From: Rathayibacter sp. VKM Ac-2760
Lineage (GTDB): Bacteria; Actinomycetota; Actinomycetes; Actinomycetales; Microbacteriaceae
Direction: 5' to 3'
DNA: 64,000 nucleotides
Assembly: GCF_009834185.1 (NCBI RefSeq)
Contig: NZ_CP047173.1
Span: forward strand, 1,798,001 to 1,862,000
Both the position numbers and the translations under genes were made by a program. Below, in pieces: positions 18,659 to 25,771 of this stretch. Positions within the stretch are counted from its first letter, which is position 1; the number at the start of each line of letters is the position of its first letter. Below the pieces are notes generated by a model. The model made no database searches. It had not been told where the DNA came from and saw only the letters and a program-made list of their open reading frames with translations.

Positions 18659-19319
18659 CGACGTCGGTCGCGGCCGCGACCAGCAGCGGGCGCACCGCGT
18701 CGAGGCCGGACACGTCGAGCGACCACTCCGGGCGGCGGAACGTCCCGGGCGTCACCCGGAAGCGGATCTCCTCGACCGCGACGCCGTCGGCGCCGACCGT
18801 GCGCTGCGTGCCGTTGCGCTCGTAGCCGAGCGCCGTCGACACTCCGATCGAGGCGGCGTTCCACGCCAGCGCGCTGCTCTCCGCCACCTCCGCACCGAGG
18901 TGGTCGAAGGCGAGCAGCAGCGCCGCCGCGCGCATCTCCCGACCGAGACCGCGGCCCTGCGCGGCGCGCGTCAGCCACGAGCCGGAGGAGACGGTGCGCC
19001 GCGCCGCGAACTCGTCGGCGAGCAGATCCTGGCAGCCGATCACCACGCCGTCCTCGACGATCGCGAAGGCGACGCGCCAGGAGTCGGGCCGGGTCGCCGC
19101 ACGGAGCGACCACTGGTAGCGGGCGAGGTCGGCGGGCAGCTGCTCGGCCGGCACCTCCGCCCAGGCCGCGGGGAACGGCGAGCGGCCCGGCTCGTGGATC
19201 CCGGCGGCGGCGGCGGACGCCAGCGCGGGCAGATCCGCGTCGCGCACGGGATGCAGCTCGAGGCGGGGCGTCCGCAGCACGAGGGAGAAGAGCGGCCAGG
19301 CGAGGGCGGGATCGTCCAT
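18645..19319 (-). CDS. GNAT family N-acetyltransferase
   Basis: This 224-residue acetyltransferase is of the RimJ/RimL-like GNAT type, using acetyl-CoA on an unknown amine or protein N terminus. The N-terminal LRTPRLELHPVRDADLPAL and the acetyl-CoA motif TRAAQGRGLGREMRAAALLLAFDHLGA are characteristic. ALAWNAASIGVSTALGYERNG is the usual following segment. The ATG at 19319 coincides with the predicted transcription start from TAGCGT. It ends inside the monooxygenase gene's tail on the other strand. Confidence 0.88.
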   Translation of the reverse strand: MDDPALAWPLFSLVLRTPRLELHPVRDADLPALASAAAAGIHEPGRSPFPAAWAEVPAEQLPADLARYQWSLRAATRPDSWRVAFAIVEDGVVIGCQDLLADEFAARRTVSSGSWLTRAAQGRGLGREMRAAALLLAFDHLGAEVAESSALAWNAASIGVSTALGYERNGTQRTVGADGVAVEEIRFRVTPGTFRRPEWSLDVSGLDAVRPLLVAAATDVVRTP

Positions 19320-19325
19320 CCGTCG

Positions 19326-19331
19326 ACGCTA
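19326..19331 (-). promoter_or_regulatory. -10 element, leaderless GNAT gene
   Basis: On the minus strand TAGCGT ends 6 nt before the ATG at 19319, so the expected +1 is the A of the start codon. Confidence 0.5.
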
Positions 19332-19383
19332 GCGAACGCGGGACCGGAGCGGGCCGGCGGCGCGGACCGCGCGCCGACCCGGG

Positions 19384-19469
19384 TGGTACCGGTGGTGGGA
19401 CTCGAACCCACAAGCCCTCTCGGACAGAGCATTTTGAGTGCCCCGCGTCTGCCATTCCGCCACACCGGC
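19384..19469 (-). tRNA. tRNA-Leu(CAA)
   Basis: Read on the minus strand, an 86-nt tRNA starts GCCGGTG and ends CACCGGT-A-CCA. The acceptor stem is closed with a G-U first pair. The anticodon loop is CTCAAAA (anticodon CAA), followed by a long variable arm as expected for class II tRNA-Leu, and the T arm contains GGTTCGAGTCC. The 3' CCA is encoded. It lies between the GNAT and ANTAR regulator genes. Confidence 0.95.
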
Positions 19470-19495
19470 TCATCACGAGCCTGTCGAGAATACCG

Positions 19496-19501
19496 TAGGC
19501 T
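19496..19501 (+). promoter_or_regulatory. -10 element, leaderless ANTAR regulator gene
   Basis: TAGGCT ends 7 nt before the GTG at 19509 and lies only 26 bp beyond the 5' end of the divergent tRNA-Leu gene. Confidence 0.5.
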
Positions 19502-19508
19502 CTTCGGC

Positions 19509-20114
19509 GTGACAGACCAGGAAACTCCGTCGACCGCCCCCCGTCGGGTCGTCGTCGCGGAAGACGAATCGCTCATCCGCATGGACATCGTGGAGATCCT
19601 CCGCGACAACGGCTTCGAGGTCGTCGGTGAGGCGGGCGACGGCGAGACGGCGGTGGCCCTCGCCACCGAGCTCCGCCCCGATCTGGTGATCATGGACGTG
19701 AAGATGCCCCAGCTCGACGGCATCTCGGCGGCCGAGCGCCTCTCGAAGGCGCACATCGCCCCCGTCGTGCTGCTGACCGCGTTCAGCCAGAAGGAGCTGG
19801 TCGAGCGCGCGAGCGAGGCCGGCGCCCTGGCCTACGTGGTGAAGCCGTTCACTCCGAACGACCTGCTTCCGGCGATCGAGATCGCCCTCTCCCGCTACGC
19901 GCAGATCCTCACCCTCGAGGCCGAGGTCGCCGACATGGTCGAGCGCTTCGAGACCCGCAAGCTCGTCGACCGGGCCAAGGGCCTGCTCAACGAGAAGATG
20001 GGCCTCTCCGAGCCCGAGGCGTTCCGCTGGATCCAGAAGGCGTCGATGGACCGCCGCCTCACCATGCACGACGTCGCGCAGGCGATCATCGAGCAGCTCA
20101 GCCCCAAGAAGTAG
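19509..20114 (+). CDS. ANTAR-domain response regulator (PdtaR-like)
   Basis: This 201-residue two-domain regulator has a receiver domain at residues 13-125, with acidic pair E18/D19, phospho-acceptor D63 in LVIMDVKMPQ, and the lysine of YVVKPF. It is followed by a short coiled linker and an ANTAR RNA-binding domain (about 135-195, KLVDRAKGLLNEKMGLSEPEAF). ANTAR proteins bind paired hexaloop hairpins in mRNA leaders and prevent termination. Mycobacterial PdtaR (Rv1626) has the same architecture and about 205 residues. No histidine kinase gene is adjacent. The GTG at 19509 gives that length. Confidence 0.92.
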   Translation: MTDQETPSTAPRRVVVAEDESLIRMDIVEILRDNGFEVVGEAGDGETAVALATELRPDLVIMDVKMPQLDGISAAERLSKAHIAPVVLLTAFSQKELVERASEAGALAYVVKPFTPNDLLPAIEIALSRYAQILTLEAEVADMVERFETRKLVDRAKGLLNEKMGLSEPEAFRWIQKASMDRRLTMHDVAQAIIEQLSPKK

Positions 20115-20138
20115 GGCGGCGGCCCGAGGGCCGCGCCG

Positions 20139-20816
20139 TCACGGCCAGAGGCGGGTGCGCTCCCACGGGGAGCCGCCCGCCTCCGTCGTTCCCGCGGCTG
20201 TGCGGTACTCCAGGCGGGTGTGGTCCTGCTCGGCGGCGGTCGAGCCCTGCCAGAACTCGATGCGCTCGGGGACGACGCGGTAGACGGCCCAGTCGCGGTC
20301 GAGTGTCGCGGGGGAGCAGGCGACGGCCACACCGGTCTGCAGAGTCACGAGGTCGAAGTCCTCGGCGCGCTTCATCGGCTCGCTCTGCCGGCCGACGAGC
20401 AGCGCCGTGCGGCCCGCCTCCGACCGGCGCTGGAAGTCCTTCGCCGATTCCTCCGCGGATCCGCGCTCGACCCGCCCCTCGACCCGGACCTGCCGGCCCT
20501 GCACCGGCCAGAAGAAGGTCAGCGCGGCGTGCGGGTTGGCCGCCATCGCGCGCCCCTTGGGGCTGGAGGCGTGGGTCGAGAACGCCCAGCCGGTGTCGTC
20601 GATGTCGCGCAGCACGAGCACCCGCGCCGAGACGGTCCCGTCGGCGTCGGCGGTCGACAGCGTCGCACCGTGGGGGAGCAGCTGCCCCGCGTCCTTCGCC
20701 GCCTCGAGCCACTGCCCGAACAGCTCGACCGGATCGGCCGGCGCCGCCTCCGCCTCGAAGTCGGGCAGCTCGGACGGCATGGACGGCAGGGAGCGCAGCA
20801 GATCGCGGAAGGTCAC
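20139..20816 (-). CDS. pdxH: Pyridoxamine 5'-phosphate oxidase-like protein
   Basis: This 225-residue FMN enzyme is predicted to oxidise pyridoxamine or pyridoxine 5'-phosphate to PLP. Matching segments are SARVLVLRDIDDTGWAFSTHASSPKGRAMAANPHAALTFFWP, split here as the FMN-binding region, then QVRVEGRVER. The C terminus ends in RTRLWP, close to the RLxP ending of PdxH. The N-terminal part is a little shorter than in E. coli PdxH (218 residues overall there, with a different N terminus). The symbol is probable, since actinobacteria also have related non-PdxH flavin enzymes. It is convergent with the ANTAR regulator, leaving a 24-bp gap. Confidence 0.82.
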   Translation of the reverse strand: MTFRDLLRSLPSMPSELPDFEAEAAPADPVELFGQWLEAAKDAGQLLPHGATLSTADADGTVSARVLVLRDIDDTGWAFSTHASSPKGRAMAANPHAALTFFWPVQGRQVRVEGRVERGSAEESAKDFQRRSEAGRTALLVGRQSEPMKRAEDFDLVTLQTGVAVACSPATLDRDWAVYRVVPERIEFWQGSTAAEQDHTRLEYRTAAGTTEAGGSPWERTRLWP

Positions 20817-20822
20817 GCCCCG

Positions 20823-20828
20823 AGCCTA
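20823..20828 (-). promoter_or_regulatory. -10 element, leaderless pdxH gene
   Basis: On the minus strand TAGGCT ends 6 nt before the GTG at 20816. There is no Shine-Dalgarno sequence. Confidence 0.5.
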
Positions 20829-20936
20829 GGTCGCCCTGCCCGCGGCGTCGGGGGCTTGCGCTCGCGCGGTCCGTCCCGGGTGGGACGGGTCTCACCTCCA
20901 CCCTGGCGCGCGATGACCGGCGTAGCGCGACAGTAG

Positions 20937-20966
20937 TTGCCAGCACCATATGAGTATGGCTATACA
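20937..20966 (+). promoter_or_regulatory. Promoter of the secreted-protein operon
   Basis: TTGCCA (20937-20942), an 18-bp spacer and TATACA (20961-20966) form the closest match to a vegetative sigma-70 promoter in the window. Transcription should start near 20973, giving a leader of about 150 nt before the secreted-protein gene. Confidence 0.6.
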
Positions 20967-20981
20967 GGAGGAGCGCTCGGG

Positions 20982-21068
20982 GTGGAATCAGCCGAAGCGG
21001 TGAGCAGTACCGCAGAGTCACGTCGGTGGTCGGCTCCGAATGGAAGCGCACTCGCCCGGGTTCGATGA
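20982..21068 (+). CDS. Possible 28-residue leader peptide
   Basis: A GTG at 20982 is preceded 8 nt upstream by a strong GGAGGAG and opens a 28-codon frame ending TGA at 21066-21068. The predicted peptide is hydrophilic with no recognisable domain. It lies in the long leader between the promoter at 20937 and the secreted-protein gene. It may be a regulatory upstream frame or chance. Confidence 0.25.
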   Translation: MESAEAVSSTAESRRWSAPNGSALARVR

Positions 21069-21126
21069 GGCGCCGCGACCGCGTGTGCCGGCTCTCCCGC
21101 GCGAGCGAGATCGAGTGGAGTGCATG

Positions 21127-22095
21127 ATGCGATCACTGAGAAAGTCCTCTCTCCTCCTTGTCGCCGGGCTCGTCTTCGCCGTCGCGGCCCTCGGGAGCGC
21201 GCCGGCGCAGGCGAGTCCGCTCCCCGCCCCGGACACCTCGACAGCGAGCAGGGATGCAGGTGGACAGGCAGTGGCCGCTCTCGACGAGCACGATCTCCTC
21301 GATCCCAGAGGTGCTGCTCCCGAGGAGAGCGGCACCGCGGAAGCCTCGGTTCCACGCGGCGACGAGGGAGGTGCGGAGCCGGCCGCGGCCCCTGCGTCCG
21401 AGCAGCTCGACGCCCTCGACGGACTGACCGTCACCACGCCTCGAGGCTCACTCTCCCTGGCGCCGGTGACGGAGGCCGTCGGGACGGAGGTCCAGCCCGG
21501 AGTCCTGCTGTACGAGGGCGAGCACGCCGACTACGTCCTCACCAGTTCCGACGACGCCGCGGCTGCCGCGGGTTACGCGGTCATCAAGGGGGCGGAGGCG
21601 CCGGAGGAGTACCGCTTCGAGGTGACGGCCTCGGGTGCTGCCGCGCACCTCGCACTCACCGACGCCGGCGCTGTCACCGTCTCCGATTCGCTCGGAGACG
21701 TCGTGAACACCATCGCAGCGCCCTGGGCGATCGACGCCGAGGGTGCTCCCGTCGACACGTGGTACGAGATCGACGGCAGCACTGTCCTTCAGCACCTTCG
21801 ACACCAGGGTGCTGCGTATCCGGTGGTCGCCGACCCGAGTGTGGAGTGCGACGCGGCCTTCTGCACTCTTCTCCTGAGCCGTTCCGACACTCATCGTCTG
21901 GCCAGTGACTCCGGTGCCGTGACGGTAGTGCTGGCCTTTCTCTGCGGTGGTGCCAGCTGGGCGTGCGAACTGGGAGCGGCGGTCGCGATCGACGCCGCCA
22001 ATCGTGCGGAGGACGAGGGCAAGTGCGTCGGCGTGCGCCATCTGCACTACGTGGCGGTGGCGTCCTTCCCTGTCAGCGAGCCCTGCAAGGAGTGA
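21127..22095 (+). CDS. Secreted protein of unknown function with Cys-rich C terminus
   Basis: The 322-residue product begins with a clear Sec signal peptide (RSLRKSS, hydrophobic core, cleavage likely after APAQA near residue 28). An Ala/Glu-rich low-order stretch to about residue 95 follows, then a beta-rich middle domain. A YPVVADPS motif precedes the final 84 residues. All six cysteines of the protein are in that last part, with a hydrophobic stretch (VVLAFLCGGASWACELGAAV). The ATG at 21127 is chosen for GGAG at 21117-21120, 6 nt away; ATG 21124 is also possible. The next gene follows after 4 bp. I do not recognise the function. Confidence 0.75.
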   Translation: MRSLRKSSLLLVAGLVFAVAALGSAPAQASPLPAPDTSTASRDAGGQAVAALDEHDLLDPRGAAPEESGTAEASVPRGDEGGAEPAAAPASEQLDALDGLTVTTPRGSLSLAPVTEAVGTEVQPGVLLYEGEHADYVLTSSDDAAAAAGYAVIKGAEAPEEYRFEVTASGAAAHLALTDAGAVTVSDSLGDVVNTIAAPWAIDAEGAPVDTWYEIDGSTVLQHLRHQGAAYPVVADPSVECDAAFCTLLLSRSDTHRLASDSGAVTVVLAFLCGGASWACELGAAVAIDAANRAEDEGKCVGVRHLHYVAVASFPVSEPCKE

Positions 22096-22099
22096 GTCC

Positions 22100-22492
22100 A
22101 TGAGCGAGACGTCCGCACCTCCTGAGCCGCGGTGGGGTCCACCTCGGTCACGGCTCGGCTTGATCGTCTTCACGGTCTGCTTGCTGCTGTTCTTCATCTC
22201 CGGGGCCGCCTTCCCCGAGGTGCAGCACTTCTCCCCCCTCGTGACGCTCATCGTCGTGGTCCCGCTGCTGGCCTTCTTTCCCCGCGCGATTCCGCTGGTG
22301 GAGAGATCGTGGCTTCTCGAGCGGACAGCACCCCGACCGACGTCGGCTTCGTACTACGGCCAGGGGCTGGCCGGATTGTGCGGGTCGACGGTGGCGCCCC
22401 TCGTGCACACTCAGACGCCCTTCTTGGTCGCGGCGGCGGCGATCCTCGTCATCGGGGCGGTCGTCGTCGCGACCGTTCCCACCGCGCCCTGA
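22100..22492 (+). CDS. Small membrane protein of unknown function
   Basis: This 130-residue product has a Pro-rich cytoplasmic-type N terminus and three to four hydrophobic segments: about residues 19-39 (LGLIVFTVCLLLFFISGAAF), 45-62 (LVTLIVVVPLLAFFP), a weaker one near 88-102, and 108-127 (FLVAAAAILVIGAVVVATV). It starts 4 bp after the secreted Cys-rich protein and ends 9 bp before the convergent thioesterase gene. Pairing of a secreted Cys-rich protein with a small integral membrane protein recalls effector/immunity or peptide/transport arrangements, but there is no homology that I recognise. Confidence 0.7.
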   Translation: MSETSAPPEPRWGPPRSRLGLIVFTVCLLLFFISGAAFPEVQHFSPLVTLIVVVPLLAFFPRAIPLVERSWLLERTAPRPTSASYYGQGLAGLCGSTVAPLVHTQTPFLVAAAAILVIGAVVVATVPTAP

Positions 22493-22501
22493 ATCGAGTC
22501 G

Positions 22502-22960
22502 TCAGCGGGCGTCGCGGAGGATGTTCGTGATGCGGACCGTGCTGAGGCGACGGCCCTGCTCGTCGCGGACGACGATCTCGTGCGTGGTGAGGGTGGAGCC
22601 GAGGTGGATCGCGTCGCAGGTGGCGATCACGTGGCCGTGCGTGATCGAGCGGCTGTGGCTCGCGTTCAGCTCGATGCCCATCGCGAGGCGGCCCGCTCCG
22701 GCGTGCACGTTCGCGGCGATCGAGCCCATCGACTCGGCGAGGACGACGTGCGCGCCGCCGTGCAGGATGCCGACCGGCTGGCGGTTGCCCGCGACGGGCA
22801 TCGACGCGACCGAGTGCTCCGGCGTGAGCTCGTGCCAGACGATGCCCATCCGCTCGGCCAGCTCGCCGCTTCCGCGACCGATCAGCGCCTCGAGATCGAG
22901 GACGGGCGGGCGCACCCAGGCGGTGGCGGGAGTGGCGGCGGCGGGGGCCGAGTCGGTCAC
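22502..22960 (-). CDS. PaaI family hotdog-fold thioesterase
   Basis: This 152-residue protein of the PaaI/YdiI-type hotdog thioesterase family hydrolyses acyl-CoA or aromatic acyl-CoA thioesters. The diagnostic GILHGGAHVVLAESMGSIAA segment, the following GIELNASHSRSI, and THEIVVRDEQGRRLSTVRITN are all present. The GTG start has GAGGAGC upstream, so unlike several neighbours it has a normal leader. It is divergent from polA across 92 bp. The physiological substrate is unknown. Confidence 0.88.
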   Translation of the reverse strand: MTDSAPAAATPATAWVRPPVLDLEALIGRGSGELAERMGIVWHELTPEHSVASMPVAGNRQPVGILHGGAHVVLAESMGSIAANVHAGAGRLAMGIELNASHSRSITHGHVIATCDAIHLGSTLTTHEIVVRDEQGRRLSTVRITNILRDAR

Positions 22961-23040
22961 GGTGCTCCTCGTGCTGGGCCTCCCCGGGGCCCTCCGCCGA
23001 CGGGCGGGACCGGGCCCGAACCGGTGTCGGAGGCGCTGTG

Positions 23041-23046
23041 TAGTCT
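23041..23046 (+). promoter_or_regulatory. -10 element, leaderless polA gene
   Basis: TAGTCT ends 6 nt before the GTG at 23053, so the predicted +1 is the first base of the start codon. No Shine-Dalgarno sequence or clear -35 is seen. Confidence 0.5.
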
Positions 23047-23052
23047 TGCCCT

Positions 23053-25722
23053 GTGTCAGATCCGGAACAGCCTACCCTCCTGCTCATCGACGGTCATTCC
23101 CTCGCGTTCCGGGCGTTCTACGCCCTCCCGGTCGACAGCTTCCAGACCCGCGAGGGTCAGCACACGAACGCCATCCACGGCTTCCTGTCGATGCTGATCC
23201 TGCTGCTGAAGAACGAGAAGCCGACCCACCTCGGCGTCGCCTTCGACATCTCCCGCTACTCGTTCCGGACCCGCGAGTACGCCGAGTACAAGGGCACCCG
23301 CGGCGAGACCCCGCCCGAGTTCAAGGGCCAGGTCCCCCTCCTCGAGGAGGCGCTGCACGCGATGAACATCCGCACCGTCTCGAAGGAGGACTTCGAGGCC
23401 GACGACATCCTCGCCACGCTCGCGCGCCAGGGCGCCGAGGCGGGCTTCCGCGTGCTCGTCGTCTCGGGCGACCGCGACACGATCCAGCTGGTGACGCCCG
23501 ACGTCACGCTGCTCTACCCGTCGACGCAGGGCGTCTCGCAGCTCACCCGCTACGACCGCGACAAGGTCTTCGAGAAGTACGGCGTCGAGCCGCACCAGTA
23601 CCCCGAGATCGCGGCCCTCGTCGGCGAGACGAGCGACAACCTGCCCGGCGTCGACAAGGTCGGCCCCAAGACGGCCGCCAAGTGGGTCAACCAGTACGGC
23701 ACCGTCGCGGACATCATCGCCCACGCCGACGAGATCAAGGGCGTCGTCGGCGAGAAGCTGCGCGAGCAGAAGGAGAACGCGCTCCGCAACCGCCGGCTGA
23801 ACCGCCTGATCACCGACGTCGAGCTGCCGCTCGGCCCGAACGACCTCGGCCGCCGGCCGATCGACCCCGACGCGGTGCGCGAGATCTTCAGCCGGCTCGA
23901 GTTCAAGACGCTCCAGGAGCGCGTGCTGACGATCGCCGCCGACGAGGGCGTCGAGGGCGCGGCGGAGGCGCTCGCGGGCGACACCGTCGTCACGGCGGCT
24001 CCCGCCGTGCGGAACCTGGTCGACGAGGAGCTGGCGCACTGGCTGACGCGCGTCTCCGCCGACGGCACCGTTCCCGTCGCCGTGCAGGTGCAGCTCGGCG
24101 CCGACGGACTCGAGGGCATCGGCCTCTCGGTCGACTCCGAGTCGGCCTTCGTGCCCTGGGCGGCCGGGCGGCCGGACTACACCGCGCTCGAGGAGTGGCT
24201 CGCGAGCGACGCCCCGAAGTACTTCGCCGATGCGAAGCCGCAGGTCAAGGCGCTGCGCCGCGCGGGCCTCCCGGTCGCGGGCCTCGCCTTCGACACCCGC
24301 ATCGCGGCCTGGCTCCTGCAGCCCACCGGCCACGCGGCCACGCTGTCGGCCCAGGTGCTGCAGTACCTCGACGAGTCGATGCCGCAGGGCGACCCGAACC
24401 AGCTCGTCCCCACCGTCGATCCGATCGGGCCCGCGACCGAGGCCTGGTACGCGCACCGCCTCGTCGCGGTCCAGACCGAGCTGCTCGGCGAGGGCATGCT
24501 CTCGGTGCTCGTCGACATCGAGCTGCCGATCGTGCAGGTGCTCGCGACGATGGAGCTGACCGGCGTCGCGATCGACGCCGACGTGCTCGCGCGCCTGCGC
24601 ACCGAGCTCACCGCGACCTCGGTCGACCTCGCGAACCGCGCCTTCGCCGAGATCGGGCACGAGATGAACCTCGGCTCGCCCAAGCAGCTGCAGCAGGTCC
24701 TCTTCGAGGAGCTGGCCATGCCGCGCACCCGCGCGACCAAGACCGGCTACACGACCGATGCCTCCGCCCTCGCGGACCTCCAGGAGTCGCACCCGCACCC
24801 GTTCCTCGGCCTGCTGCTCGAGCACCGCGACGCGACGAAGCTCAAGCAGATCATCGAGACGCTCGAGAAATCAGTAACCGCCGACGGGCGCATCCACACG
24901 AGCTACGACCAGACCGGCACGGCGACCGGCCGGATCTCCTCCAACGACCCGAATCTGCAGAACATCCCCGTCCGCAGCGAGGTCGGCCGCCGCATCCGCA
25001 CCGCGTTCGTGCACGGCCGCCAGGCGAGCACCCTGATCACCGCCGACTACTCGCAGATCGAGATGCGGATCATGGCGCACCTCTCCGGCGACGCCGGGCT
25101 GATCGAGGCCTTCCACAGCGGCGAGGACCTGCACCGCTTCGTCGGCGCGCGGATCTTCGGCGTCGAGCCGGCCGACGTCACCTCGGCGATGCGCAACAAG
25201 GTCAAGGCGATGTCCTACGGCCTCGCCTACGGACTGAGCGCCTTCGGCCTCTCCAAGCAGCTGCGCATCTCGAGCAATGAGGCGAAGCAGCTGATGACCG
25301 ACTACTTCGTCCGCTTCGGCGCGGTCCGCGACTACCTCCGCACGGTGGTCGAGCAGGCCCGCGAGACCGGCTACACCGAGACGATCTTCGGCCGCCGCCG
25401 CCCGTTCCCCGACCTGCAGAGCGGCAATCGCGTCCTGCGCGACAACGCCGAGCGGGCCGCGCTGAACTCGCCGATCCAGGGGTCGGCCGCCGACATCATG
25501 AAGATCGCGATGATCGGGGTGCAGGCCGACATCGGCGAGCGGGGGCTGGAGTCGCGGATGCTGCTCCAGGTGCACGACGAGCTGATCTTCGACGTCGCCC
25601 CCGGCGAGGAGGACGTGCTCGAGGAGGTCGTCCGAGCGCGGATGGCGGGCGCCGTCGATCTCTCGGTGCCGCTCGAGGTGCAGGTCGGCCACGGCTCCGA
25701 CTGGGACGTCGCGGCGCACTGA
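23053..25722 (+). CDS. polA: DNA polymerase I
   Basis: This 889-residue repair and replication polymerase fills gaps and removes RNA primers. The N-terminal 5' nuclease domain begins LLLIDGHSLAFRAFYAL and contains EADDILATLARQ. The middle domain lacks the DxE motif of an active 3'-5' exonuclease (only LSVDSESAFVPW there), as usual in actinobacterial enzymes, so proofreading is probably absent. The polymerase domain has SSNDPNLQNIPVR, TADYSQIEMRIMAHLS (motif A), RNKVKAMSYGLAYGLS (O helix), and LLQVHDELIFDV (motif C). Length is standard. Confidence 0.97.
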   Translation: MSDPEQPTLLLIDGHSLAFRAFYALPVDSFQTREGQHTNAIHGFLSMLILLLKNEKPTHLGVAFDISRYSFRTREYAEYKGTRGETPPEFKGQVPLLEEALHAMNIRTVSKEDFEADDILATLARQGAEAGFRVLVVSGDRDTIQLVTPDVTLLYPSTQGVSQLTRYDRDKVFEKYGVEPHQYPEIAALVGETSDNLPGVDKVGPKTAAKWVNQYGTVADIIAHADEIKGVVGEKLREQKENALRNRRLNRLITDVELPLGPNDLGRRPIDPDAVREIFSRLEFKTLQERVLTIAADEGVEGAAEALAGDTVVTAAPAVRNLVDEELAHWLTRVSADGTVPVAVQVQLGADGLEGIGLSVDSESAFVPWAAGRPDYTALEEWLASDAPKYFADAKPQVKALRRAGLPVAGLAFDTRIAAWLLQPTGHAATLSAQVLQYLDESMPQGDPNQLVPTVDPIGPATEAWYAHRLVAVQTELLGEGMLSVLVDIELPIVQVLATMELTGVAIDADVLARLRTELTATSVDLANRAFAEIGHEMNLGSPKQLQQVLFEELAMPRTRATKTGYTTDASALADLQESHPHPFLGLLLEHRDATKLKQIIETLEKSVTADGRIHTSYDQTGTATGRISSNDPNLQNIPVRSEVGRRIRTAFVHGRQASTLITADYSQIEMRIMAHLSGDAGLIEAFHSGEDLHRFVGARIFGVEPADVTSAMRNKVKAMSYGLAYGLSAFGLSKQLRISSNEAKQLMTDYFVRFGAVRDYLRTVVEQARETGYTETIFGRRRPFPDLQSGNRVLRDNAERAALNSPIQGSAADIMKIAMIGVQADIGERGLESRMLLQVHDELIFDVAPGEEDVLEEVVRARMAGAVDLSVPLEVQVGHGSDWDVAAH

Positions 25723-25758
25723 CGCCGATCGGCCCGTCGGCCGCTCCCGGCCGCTGGC

Positions 25759-25764
25759 TAGGCT
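25759..25764 (+). promoter_or_regulatory. -10 element, near-leaderless DUF885 gene
   Basis: TAGGCT ends 7 nt before the ATG at 25772, so transcription should begin at or one base before the start codon. Confidence 0.5.
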
Positions 25765-25771
25765 CGAGAGC

